The notes under the pieces are model-generated. The model ran no database searches, was not told the DNA's origin, and saw only the letters and a list, made by a program, of their open reading frames with translations. This document shows positions 47,432 to 55,049 of a DNA stretch of 64,000 nucleotides, one piece after another. Each line of letters starts with the position of its first letter. The first letter of the stretch is position 1. Source of the stretch: Leeuwenhoekiella sp044542075 (GTDB lineage: Bacteria; Bacteroidota; Bacteroidia; Flavobacteriales; Flavobacteriaceae). Made by a program: the position numbers and the translations under genes. The stretch is taken from NCBI RefSeq assembly GCF_044542075.1, contig NZ_JBITTU010000008.1, positions 1-64,000 on the forward strand, in the 5' to 3' direction.

Positions 47432-49216
47432 GTGCTGCGCCTTTTCTCACTTATCGTATTTGTTTTTTGGATTTCCTTATCTGGAAATGCACAGGACGAA
47501 CTTGCTCGTAATTATGCAGATCAGGGAGCTTTTGAAAAAGCGGCGTTTAGTTATGAAGAACTACTTAAGGAATCACCTACAAACTCAAACTACATTCACG
47601 CGCTCGTTCAAGTGTATCATCAGCTAAAGAATTATGAAGCTGCTGAAATATTACTTACTAATGCAATACAGGTTTCTAAAAACAATAAAACCTTGCTTGT
47701 AGATCTAGGTTATACGTATCAATTACAAGGAAAAAAAATAGAAGCTAAAAACTATTACGATAAGGCGATAGCAAGCATTACCGAAAATGCCGCCTTTGCA
47801 TATCAAGTAGGAAACGCATTTCAAAGCTACAGCTTACTTGATGAGGCAATACAAGTATACACAGACGCATCGCAGCAAAACCCCAGATTTAACTTTGAAT
47901 CATCTTTAGCCCGCATTTATGGAGAGCAGGGCAAGATTGACAAAATGTTTAATTCATATCTTGATCTTATTCTTAAAGATGAGAAACAGGAGATCATTTT
48001 ACAACGCTACTTCAACGAGTTTATAACAGAAGATCCTGAAAATGAAGCCAATCAAATTTTAAGAAAAGTACTGCTTAGTCGCATGCAAGAAGACCCCAAC
48101 CTGTTTTATAACCGAAAGCTAAGTTGGTTATTTATTCAGCAAAAGGAATACAATAAAGCATTTTTACAAGAAAAAGCAATTGCCAAACGCAGTAATAATG
48201 AATTAATAGGCATACTAAGACTTGTTGACGTTACATTAGATAATGAGGAGGATGAGCTGGCGACTTCGATACTTAATTATATTATAGAGAATACGCTCTC
48301 AGACGAACTTAAACTTCAGGCTAATCAAAAAATTCTTGAAATTCGTATTAAAACCGCAGATCCCAGCACTTTTGACACCATCAAAGAAGACTATCAAAAT
48401 CTGCTTACGGTATACGGCTCTGGTGCTTCTACATTAGATCTTCAAACTGAATATGCACATTTTTTAGCATTCAGTAAAAAAGAAGAGGAAGCCGCTTCAA
48501 ATCTTTTGCAAGAGACTCTAAAACTGAAGTTAAATACATTTCAACAAGCCCGCGTAAAAATGGAACTTGCAGACATTCTGCTATTGCAAGAGCGTTTTAA
48601 TGCAGCTCTTATATATTACTCTCAAATTCAAAAATTACTACCTAACGATCCAATAGCGCAGGAAGCCCGCTTTAAGGTTGCAAAAACCAGTTATTTTAAA
48701 GGAGATTTTGAGTGGGCAAAAACCCAATTAAAAGTTTTAAAATCTTCAGCGACCCAACTTATTGCAAATGATGCTCAAGATCTGTATTTACTTATCACAG
48801 ACAATGCCGTTGAAGATTCTACTCTGGTAGGTTTAAAAGCCTACGCACATGCAGAATTGTTACAGTATCAAAATAAAGACAATGAGGCACTCGCTGTTTT
48901 TGATAGTTTATTAATTACGGAAAAAGGTAAATCTATAGAAGATGAAGCACTTTTAGCACAGGCTAGTTTATTTGAAAAAACAAAAAATTACGCTAAAGCG
49001 GAAGAAAATTATTTAAAAATCATTCAATACCACAGCGACGATATCTTAGCTGACGATGCCTATTATAGATTAGGAAACCTGTATGCTAATGTGCTTCAGG
49101 AGCCCGAAAAGGCAAAAGCACAATACGAGCAAATCATCTTTAATTTTGCTGACAGTATTTTTTATGTTGAAGCACAGCAGAAATATCGAAAATTGAGAGG
49201 AGACGCGATTAACTAG
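47432..49216 (+). CDS. Secreted tetratricopeptide-repeat protein
   Basis: The product is 594 residues from GTG 47432, which puts a signal peptide (LRLFSLIVFVFWISLSGNAQ) at the very N-terminus; an ATG 54 bp upstream is in frame but gives an implausible Cys-rich extension. TPR repeats cover most of the length (QGAFEKAAFSYEELLKESP; LGYTYQLQGKKIEAKNYYDKA; ERFNAALIYYSQIQKLLPND; YYRLGNLYANVLQEPEKAKA). It is probably periplasmic, perhaps attached to envelope complexes. No specific partner is visible. The order serS-TPR-DUF4286-rsmA-mgtE looks like a conserved flavobacterial block. Confidence 0.88.
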   Translation: MLRLFSLIVFVFWISLSGNAQDELARNYADQGAFEKAAFSYEELLKESPTNSNYIHALVQVYHQLKNYEAAEILLTNAIQVSKNNKTLLVDLGYTYQLQGKKIEAKNYYDKAIASITENAAFAYQVGNAFQSYSLLDEAIQVYTDASQQNPRFNFESSLARIYGEQGKIDKMFNSYLDLILKDEKQEIILQRYFNEFITEDPENEANQILRKVLLSRMQEDPNLFYNRKLSWLFIQQKEYNKAFLQEKAIAKRSNNELIGILRLVDVTLDNEEDELATSILNYIIENTLSDELKLQANQKILEIRIKTADPSTFDTIKEDYQNLLTVYGSGASTLDLQTEYAHFLAFSKKEEEAASNLLQETLKLKLNTFQQARVKMELADILLLQERFNAALIYYSQIQKLLPNDPIAQEARFKVAKTSYFKGDFEWAKTQLKVLKSSATQLIANDAQDLYLLITDNAVEDSTLVGLKAYAHAELLQYQNKDNEALAVFDSLLITEKGKSIEDEALLAQASLFEKTKNYAKAEENYLKIIQYHSDDILADDAYYRLGNLYANVLQEPEKAKAQYEQIIFNFADSIFYVEAQQKYRKLRGDAIN

Positions 49217-49250
49217 GGTATCTTTACCCTCACAAAATAAAAAATTCCCG

Positions 49251-49577
49251 ATGATAATATATAATGTTACGGTAAACGTAGATGACAGTATTCATGAAGA
49301 TTGGCTTTACTGGATGCGCAATGAGCATATTCCTGAGATTTTACAGACAGGTAAGTTTTTGAAAGCACTAATGACTAAAGTTTTAGTAGAAGAAGAAATG
49401 GGTGGTAAAACCTATTCTGTTCAATATACTGCAAAAAGCAAAGATAGTCTTGAGCGCTATTACAAAGAAGACGCTCCTCGCCTTAGAGCGGCGGCTGCGC
49501 ATTTTGGCGATAAAACAGTAGCATTTAGAACAGAACTTGAGATTGTTAGCGAGCAAACAGAATTTAAAGCACAATAA
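49251..49577 (+). CDS. DUF4286 family protein
   Basis: The product is 108 residues and cytoplasmic, with a ferredoxin-like (dimeric alpha-beta barrel) appearance: MIIYNVTVNVDDSIHEDWLY, then WMRNEHIPEIL, then YSVQYTAKSKDSLERYY. The sequence fits DUF4286, a small conserved Bacteroidota family of unknown function next to rsmA. It lies 34 bp after the TPR gene and 34 bp before rsmA, so one operon is likely. Confidence 0.88.
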   Translation: MIIYNVTVNVDDSIHEDWLYWMRNEHIPEILQTGKFLKALMTKVLVEEEMGGKTYSVQYTAKSKDSLERYYKEDAPRLRAAAAHFGDKTVAFRTELEIVSEQTEFKAQ

Positions 49578-49611
49578 AGCTTAGCAGCCCTCTCAATACT
49601 AAATCACAATT

Positions 49612-50472
49612 ATGAAAAAAAAGTTTACCCGATCTCATTCTAAACCTGCATCAGAAGATCCTATAAAGGCAAAGAAGCACTTGGGTCAACATTTTTTAAA
49701 AGATGAAAGTATTGCACAAAAAATTGCAGAAACTCTCACGCACTCGGGATATACTGAGGTATTAGAAATAGGCCCAGGAACTGGTGTCTTGACAAAATAT
49801 CTGCTACGCGAAAATAGCCATGTTACTGCAATGGATCTTGACAGTGAGTCTATTGTATATCTCAATCACAGTTTTCCGATTGAGTATCCTGCGCTTTTTG
49901 AAACAGGATCTCTTACCGTTTTAGAAGCAGATTTTTTGAAATATGATTTAGGTGAACTATATGCAGATCAGTCTTTTGCCATTACAGGAAACTTTCCTTA
50001 TAACATTTCTACACAGATTGTTTTTAAAATGTTAGAATGGCGGGATCAGGTTCCAGAATTTAGCGGTATGTTTCAGAAGGAAGTCGCGCAACGCATCTGC
50101 GCACCTTCGGGTAGCAAAACTTATGGAATTCTTTCGGTTTTGGCACAAGCCTTTTACGATGCAGAATATCTGTTTACAGTACCTCCCGAAGTTTTCAATC
50201 CGCCGCCTAAAGTAGATAGTGGCGTTCTTAAACTTACGCGTAAAGAAAACTATAAAGAGCTCGCTTGCGATTCCGCAGAACTGTTTAAAGTTGTAAAAAT
50301 GGCGTTTCAACAACGTCGTAAAACGCTACGTAACAGTCTTAAACAACTAGAACTGAGCGATAGGTTAAGAGCTACAGATGTTTTTGATAAACGGCCCGAG
50401 CAATTAGATGTTGATCAATTTGTAGCACTTACTCAAGCCATACACGAAGATCTAAGTTTAGACAAAAACTAA
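49612..50472 (+). CDS. rsmA: 16S rRNA (adenine1518/1519-N6)-dimethyltransferase
   Basis: The product is 286 residues. It has KKHLGQHFLKDESIAQKIAE, the SAM-binding motif I VLEIGPGTGVLTKYLL, the acidic MDLDSESI, and the catalytic NFPY motif in ITGNFPYNISTQIVFKML. Next come VPPEVFNPPPKVDSGVLKL and a C-terminal helical domain with FQQRRKTLRNSL. It dimethylates two adenines in helix 45 of 16S rRNA during 30S maturation (also called KsgA). Confidence 0.97.
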   Translation: MKKKFTRSHSKPASEDPIKAKKHLGQHFLKDESIAQKIAETLTHSGYTEVLEIGPGTGVLTKYLLRENSHVTAMDLDSESIVYLNHSFPIEYPALFETGSLTVLEADFLKYDLGELYADQSFAITGNFPYNISTQIVFKMLEWRDQVPEFSGMFQKEVAQRICAPSGSKTYGILSVLAQAFYDAEYLFTVPPEVFNPPPKVDSGVLKLTRKENYKELACDSAELFKVVKMAFQQRRKTLRNSLKQLELSDRLRATDVFDKRPEQLDVDQFVALTQAIHEDLSLDKN

Positions 50473-50585
50473 AAAATCACATCCTCAAAATCGCATTAGA
50501 AAGCTCTAAACGACTCTAATAAAACGGATTAACAAATATTTTGTAAGTGCAATTTTGTGAGGGTAAATCTATCACAAAGCGACTC

Positions 50586-50613
50586 TTGTCTCCTGCTAGT
50601 TTATTTATATTTG
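50586..50613 (+). promoter_or_regulatory. Promoter of mgtE (-33 TTG, -7 TATATTTG)
   Basis: TTG at 50586-50588 and TATATTTG at 50606-50613 are 17 bp apart, close to the Bacteroidota consensus. The predicted leader of about 35 nt shows no obvious structure. Confidence 0.55.
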
Positions 50614-50655
50614 CCAGACTCAAAAAATAAGTAATAACTCGTTAAGTTAGCAACT

Positions 50656-52005
50656 ATGGCTTTTGAAATTACTGAAGACCTTATAGAGCAGATCGAAAAC
50701 TTAATCGAGGCTCGCGATGATGCTGCTATTCTTGAGCTTCTAGACGAAGTTCACCACGCGGATATTGCCGAAATTTTTGATGAGATTAATCTCGATGAAG
50801 CAACCTATCTGGTAAAACTTCTGGATAGTGAAACTACTTCTGAAGCCCTTATGGAGCTTGATGAAGACCTGCGAGAAGATATTCTTGACAATCTTTCTCC
50901 ACAGGAAATTGCAGATGAGCTAAACGAACTAGACACCGATGATGCGGTTGACTTTTTATCAGAGCTCTCTGATGAAATTCAAAAGCAGGTAATAGATGCC
51001 ATTGAAGATGAGGAGCACGCTCGTGATATCGTCGAGATGCTTTTGTACGAAGAGAATTCTGCTGGTGGTCTAATGGCAAAAGAGCTTGTAAGAGTTCGTG
51101 AAACCTGGACTGTTGCAGGCTGTGTGCGTAAAATGAGAGCACAAGCACAAAATGTCACGCGTGTACATTCGGTGTATGTTGTAGATAAAAAAGATCACCT
51201 TATAGGAAGACTATCGCTTAAAGATTTATTGACTGCAGAAGCAAAATCAAAAATTTCAGATATATATATTCCCAATGTAGATTCGGTTAACGTACATGAT
51301 TCTGGTGAAGATGTTGCTCGTTTGATGCAGAAATATGATTTAGAAGCTGTGCCGGTTACTAATGATTCTGGGGTGCTTTTAGGTAGAATTACCATTGATG
51401 ATATTCTAGATTTTATACGGGATGAAGCAGATGAAGATTACCGTATGGCTGCAGGTTTATCTCAAGGTGCTGAAGCAGATGATACCACCTGGGAACTTAC
51501 CCGCGCACGTTTACCCTGGCTGGTACTGGGTCTCGTAGGAAGTCTGGGAGCTGTAAATATTATGAAGAGTTTTGAAGGTGCTTTACAGGTACATCCAGAA
51601 CTGTTTTTCTTTACTCCTCTAGTAGCGGCAGTTGCCGGTAATGTAGGTGTACAATCGAGTGCGATTATTGTTCAAGGTCTCGCTAATGACAATGTAACGG
51701 GTAGTTTGTGGCTGCGACTTCTTAAAGAAATTAGTATAGGACTTATAAATGGTATTGCCTTAGGAATTCTTGTAGTAAGCTTCGGGCTTATATTCGGTTT
51801 TGGTTGGTTATTAAGTTTAACTGTTGCCGTGGCGATGCTTTCTGTTATTATTGTAGCTGCTCTAGTAGGTACCTTTGTCCCCATCTTATTAGACTGGAAA
51901 GGTATAGATCCCGCAATTGCAACAGGACCTTTTATCACTACCAGCAATGATATCTTTGGTATTCTTATCTATTTTAGCCTGGCAAAGTTAATCTTAGGTT
52001 TTTAA
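50656..52005 (+). CDS. mgtE: Magnesium transporter MgtE
   Basis: The product is 449 residues. The N-domain is a superhelix (LIEARDDAAILELLDEVHHAD; LSPQEIADELNELDTDDAVDFL). A CBS pair follows (about 135-260; VRKMRAQAQNVTRVHSVYVVD; RLMQKYDLEAVPVTNDSG), then five membrane helices with the selectivity region FFTPLVAAVAGNVGVQSSAI and a final PFITTSNDIFGILIYF. It is a homodimeric Mg2+ channel gated by cytoplasmic Mg2+ binding to the acidic N/CBS domains. Confidence 0.96.
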   Translation: MAFEITEDLIEQIENLIEARDDAAILELLDEVHHADIAEIFDEINLDEATYLVKLLDSETTSEALMELDEDLREDILDNLSPQEIADELNELDTDDAVDFLSELSDEIQKQVIDAIEDEEHARDIVEMLLYEENSAGGLMAKELVRVRETWTVAGCVRKMRAQAQNVTRVHSVYVVDKKDHLIGRLSLKDLLTAEAKSKISDIYIPNVDSVNVHDSGEDVARLMQKYDLEAVPVTNDSGVLLGRITIDDILDFIRDEADEDYRMAAGLSQGAEADDTTWELTRARLPWLVLGLVGSLGAVNIMKSFEGALQVHPELFFFTPLVAAVAGNVGVQSSAIIVQGLANDNVTGSLWLRLLKEISIGLINGIALGILVVSFGLIFGFGWLLSLTVAVAMLSVIIVAALVGTFVPILLDWKGIDPAIATGPFITTSNDIFGILIYFSLAKLILGF

Positions 52006-52079
52006 GTAGATCAAGAATAAAATATTCCCAAATAAATCTCAAAATGGCCCGTTAGAGATACTTGCCGAATATTGTTTAG

Positions 52080-52087
52080 TATTTTTG
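52080..52087 (+). promoter_or_regulatory. Possible -7 element TATTTTTG before the thioesterase gene
   Basis: TATTTTTG fits TAnnTTTG and ends 4 bp before the ATG at 52092. A TTG lies 15 bp upstream of it (52062). Such start-proximal placement recurs in this window (compare 38187). The match is weak because the region is T-rich. Confidence 0.3.
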
Positions 52088-52091
52088 AGAA

Positions 52092-52499
52092 ATGAATGCA
52101 AAAACATTTAAGCTCAACATAAAAATACCTGCGGAGGCCATTGACAATCTTGGCCATGTAAATAATGTAATTTACCTTCAGTGGGTGCAGGATGTTGCAG
52201 AAGCACACTGGCAACACAATTCTACTGAAGAAATGCTGCAACAATATGCCTGGGTAGCGCTTGAGCATACTATAAAATATCACGCTCCAGCATTTGAAGG
52301 AGAGTTAGTTACTATAGAAACCTGGATTGAAAAATTTGAAGGTGTACGCTCATTCCGTAGGACAAAAATATTTAGACCAGCAGATAATAAAATATTGGCT
52401 ACAGCAATAACAAACTGGTGTTTACTTAATATGGAAACCCGCAAACCAATGCGCATACCAGAAGGTTTTACAGCATATTACGAAGAAGTAAATCAATAA
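52092..52499 (+). CDS. Acyl-CoA thioesterase, 4HBT hotdog family
   Basis: The product is 135 residues with one hotdog domain. It has AIDNLGHVNNVIYLQWVQDVAEAHW, the conserved DxxGHVNNxxYL motif of 4-hydroxybenzoyl-CoA thioesterase/YbgC relatives (Asp to Asn variations are common), followed by ALEHTIKYHAPAFEGELVTI. It hydrolyses acyl-CoA thioesters, with the substrate unknown. The dehydrogenase gene follows after 20 bp. Confidence 0.9.
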   Translation: MNAKTFKLNIKIPAEAIDNLGHVNNVIYLQWVQDVAEAHWQHNSTEEMLQQYAWVALEHTIKYHAPAFEGELVTIETWIEKFEGVRSFRRTKIFRPADNKILATAITNWCLLNMETRKPMRIPEGFTAYYEEVNQ

Positions 52500-52519
52500 T
52501 TTACTGATTATTCCTACCT

Positions 52520-53452
52520 ATGAAAATTTTACATATAGACAGCAATCATGATTTAATGATTGAACAATTAGATGCAGCCGGTCATAGTAATCATACAGAC
52601 TTCACCTCTTCTAAAGAAGAAATTGAGGCAAAAATTGATCAATATGAAGGCGTTGTTATCAGAAGTCGGTTTAAAATAGATAAGCAGTTTATTGATAAAG
52701 CTACAAACCTCAAATTCATCGCACGCGTAGGTGCCGGTCTTGAAAGTATAGATATCCCTTATGCTGAATCTAAAGGAATACAACTTATAGCCGCTCCTGA
52801 AGGAAACCGCAATGCCGTAGGAGAACACGCCCTAGGAATGCTCTTAATGCTATTTAATAAACTAAAATTGGCAGATGCAGAGGTAAGACAAGGCCAATGG
52901 AACAGGGAGAAGAACAGAGGCTTAGAACTTGAAGGAAAAACTGTAGGTCTTATAGGCTATGGCAACATGGGAAATGCTTTTGCTAAAAAACTGCAGGGCT
53001 TTGATTGCGAAGTACTGTGTTATGATATAAAACCCAATTTGGGTAATGCGCATGCACGACAGGTTATTCTTGAAGAATTACAAGAAAAATCAGATGTCTT
53101 AAGCTTGCACACTCCGTGGACACCACTAACTGACAAGATGGTTGATAAACAGTTTATAGAAGGTTTTAAGAAACCATTTTGGCTCATCAATACTGCCCGT
53201 GGTAAAAGTGTAGTTACGGCAGATCTTGTAGACGCTCTTAAATCTGGTAAAATCCTGGGTGCTGGTCTCGATGTTTTAGAATACGAGAAACTTTCTTTTG
53301 AAAATTTATTCACTACCGAAGAAATGCCAGAACCATTGCAGTATTTAATCCAAGCTGATACGGTTATTCTAACCCCGCACATTGCAGGTTGGACGGTTGA
53401 AAGCAAGATTAAACTTTCTCAAACAATAGTAGATAAAATTTTAAAGCTTTAA
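52520..53452 (+). CDS. D-isomer-specific 2-hydroxyacid dehydrogenase (SerA-like)
   Basis: The product is 310 residues, without a C-terminal ACT domain. NAD-binding is seen in TVGLIGYGNMGNAFAKKL. Catalytic residues sit in INTARGKSVV (Arg), GAGLDVLEYEK (Glu) and LTPHIAGWTVES (His). The substrate domain includes RSRFKIDKQFIDKATNLKFIARVGAGLESID (positions about 47-77). It could be a phosphoglycerate dehydrogenase for serine synthesis or a broader 2-oxoacid reductase. The absence of a neighbouring serC leaves this open. Confidence 0.88.
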   Translation: MKILHIDSNHDLMIEQLDAAGHSNHTDFTSSKEEIEAKIDQYEGVVIRSRFKIDKQFIDKATNLKFIARVGAGLESIDIPYAESKGIQLIAAPEGNRNAVGEHALGMLLMLFNKLKLADAEVRQGQWNREKNRGLELEGKTVGLIGYGNMGNAFAKKLQGFDCEVLCYDIKPNLGNAHARQVILEELQEKSDVLSLHTPWTPLTDKMVDKQFIEGFKKPFWLINTARGKSVVTADLVDALKSGKILGAGLDVLEYEKLSFENLFTTEEMPEPLQYLIQADTVILTPHIAGWTVESKIKLSQTIVDKILKL

Positions 53453-53509
53453 AAAAACTACTACGGTTTCCTAACTAGTTTATATAAAAGGTTGATTTTT
53501 AATGTGTTT

Positions 53510-53530
53510 TTGTTATTTTAGAAGTAACAA
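53510..53530. promoter_or_regulatory. MarR-type operator palindrome
   Basis: TTGTTAnTT at 53510 and AAnTAACAA ending at 53530 form a 21-bp imperfect palindrome 10 bp before the MarR start codon. It overlaps a T-rich TGTTTTTG that resembles a -7 element. The size and place fit autorepression by the adjacent MarR protein. Its position also argues against the ATG at 53502 as the start codon. Confidence 0.55.
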
Positions 53531-53540
53531 AAGGTATTTT

Positions 53541-54143
53541 ATGCAACACATTTACGATCCTAATTTTCAAAATCAAAATCTTTCTGTACGCACAACTGCG
53601 GCTTTTGATAAGCTTGCAGATGCTTTTAGAATACTCGCCTGGAAAGGCCAAAAGCAAAGTGGTTTCTCTCCACTTCAACTAAAATTATTACTATTTATAG
53701 CCTATCACGAAGTAAAAGATAATACTGTAAGCAGATTAGTAAACGAATTTCAAATTACTAAAGCAACAGTTAGTGACTGTATAAAAACCCTTGAAAAACA
53801 AGGACTTCTACTCAAAGTACTAAACTTTAGAGATAATCGTAGATTTCATATAGAACTTACCGAAAAGGGTAATAAACATGTTTCTGAAATTCAAGAGTAT
53901 ACAACCCCTGTTTTAAATATCTTAAACGATGAGAAAACAGAGAATTTAGAGGCTATTTATAATAGTCTGTTTTCCATACTATCTAAACTTAATTCGCAGA
54001 ATACAATACAATTAAACAGATCTTGTGCAAACTGCACGGCCTATAGATCTGACGGTATTAATCACGCCTTTTGTATGCAACTGCGCGTGCAATTAAAACC
54101 AAAAGACAGACGAATTGATTGTCCCAAACATCAATCTAAATAA
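53541..54143 (+). CDS. MarR-family regulator with C-terminal Cys4 motif
   Basis: The product is 200 residues from ATG 53541; an upstream ATG at 53502 would read through the operator. A winged helix spans about residues 25-125 (FSPLQLKLLLFIAYHEVKD; RLVNEFQITKATVSDCIKTL; RDNRRFHIELTEKGNKHV). A tail unusual for MarR follows, with Cys162, Cys165, Cys178 and Cys194 in the pattern C-x2-C-x12-C-x15-C (RSCANCTAYR, HAFCMQL, IDCPKH). It probably binds metal or an Fe-S cluster and senses redox, metal or electrophiles. The VOC gene starts 6 bp after the stop and is the likely co-regulated partner. Confidence 0.85.
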   Translation: MQHIYDPNFQNQNLSVRTTAAFDKLADAFRILAWKGQKQSGFSPLQLKLLLFIAYHEVKDNTVSRLVNEFQITKATVSDCIKTLEKQGLLLKVLNFRDNRRFHIELTEKGNKHVSEIQEYTTPVLNILNDEKTENLEAIYNSLFSILSKLNSQNTIQLNRSCANCTAYRSDGINHAFCMQLRVQLKPKDRRIDCPKHQSK

Positions 54144-54149
54144 AATAAT

Positions 54150-54545
54150 ATGAAGAATAGAGTTACCGGTTTAGGGGGATTTTTTTTCAAAACTAAAAAT
54201 CCAGATCAGATTAAAGAATGGTATAAAACTCATTTAGGAATACCCACAGATCAATACGGATGGACATTTTGGTGGCTTGATAAAGACGGCAATAAGTGTT
54301 CTACGCAGTGGAGCCCTTTTGAAGAAAAGTCAGAATATTTCTCACCCAGTGACAAACCGTTTATGATGAATTTTAGGGTTGAAAACTTAACCGAATTATT
54401 AAGAATTCTCAAAGAAGAAGGTGTCACTATAGTTGGTGATATTGAAGAATATGATTACGGGAAATTTGGTTGGATTTTAGATCCCGAAAACAATAAAATA
54501 GAATTGTGGGAACCTAAGGATTCTGTATTTTTAGAAAATAAATAA
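54150..54545 (+). CDS. VOC-family protein (glyoxalase/bleomycin-resistance fold)
   Basis: The product is 131 residues with paired beta-alpha-beta-beta-beta modules: GLGGFFFKTKNPDQIKEWYK, then WWLDKDGNKCSTQWSPF, then MNFRVENLTELLRILKEEGV, then GWILDPENNKIELWEP. The last segment carries the typical DPxxNxxELW metal-site Glu. It is a probable lyase, isomerase or small-molecule binder of unknown substrate. Coupling to the Cys4 MarR gene suggests a detoxification role. Confidence 0.88.
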   Translation: MKNRVTGLGGFFFKTKNPDQIKEWYKTHLGIPTDQYGWTFWWLDKDGNKCSTQWSPFEEKSEYFSPSDKPFMMNFRVENLTELLRILKEEGVTIVGDIEEYDYGKFGWILDPENNKIELWEPKDSVFLENK

Positions 54546-54574
54546 TAGAACAATCAACCAAAATCAGTAAATCA

Positions 54575-54922
54575 ATGAATGAAGATAAAAACTTCGAAAA
54601 CCAAGCCAGAGAAACAGCAAAAAATTTTGGCGATGGCGCAAAAGGTGCCGCTAACGAATTTAAAGAAAGCTGGAACCAAACTACCAATCACGGAGAGAAT
54701 AAAAAATTAATCTGTGGTATTCTGGCATTAATTTTTGGATACTTAGGTATTCATAAATTTATTTTAGGATACACAAAAGAAGGCATCATTCAAATTGTAG
54801 TTTCGGTTGTTACTTGTGGAATAGGCGGCCTTATAGGTTTTATAGAAGGCATCATCTATCTTACAAAAACAGATGAAGAATTTTATCAAACCTATCAGGT
54901 AGGGAGAAAACCATGGTTTTAA
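54575..54922 (+). CDS. TM2-domain membrane protein
   Basis: The product is 115 residues. The hydrophilic N-terminus (about 45 residues) is followed by a TM2 domain: KKLICGILALIFGYLGIHKFILGYTKEG (positions about 46-73) and IVVSVVTCGIGGLIGFIEGI, with the characteristic G-x2-G-x-H-x-F turn between the two helices. Function in bacteria is unknown. It lies 29 bp after the VOC gene, so it may be co-transcribed. Confidence 0.9.
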   Translation: MNEDKNFENQARETAKNFGDGAKGAANEFKESWNQTTNHGENKKLICGILALIFGYLGIHKFILGYTKEGIIQIVVSVVTCGIGGLIGFIEGIIYLTKTDEEFYQTYQVGRKPWF

Positions 54923-54982
54923 TTTTAAATGAATTTCTTTATATTCAGTAGTAGAATTAATTGAATATAAATTTTAAAACAT

Positions 54983-55023
54983 AAAAATGTCGCTACAAAC
55001 ATAAAGTTAGTAGCGACATTTTT
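54983..55023. terminator. Bidirectional terminator between convergent genes
   Basis: A perfect 14-bp stem, AAAAATGTCGCTAC and GTAGCGACATTTTT, has a 13-nt loop, with A-run before and T-run after. It serves the TM2 gene on the plus strand and the acyltransferase gene on the minus strand. Confidence 0.88.
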
Positions 55024-55049
55024 TTATATACAGGTTCTTTAGTTTTGTT

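Noticed and set aside
49215..49230. AGGGTA-TCTT-TACCCT hairpin as another enhancer site
   Set aside because: The half-sites are in the opposite order to TTACCC-N4-GGGTAA, and no -24/-12 promoter lies nearby. It is probably a minor hairpin at the TPR gene's stop.
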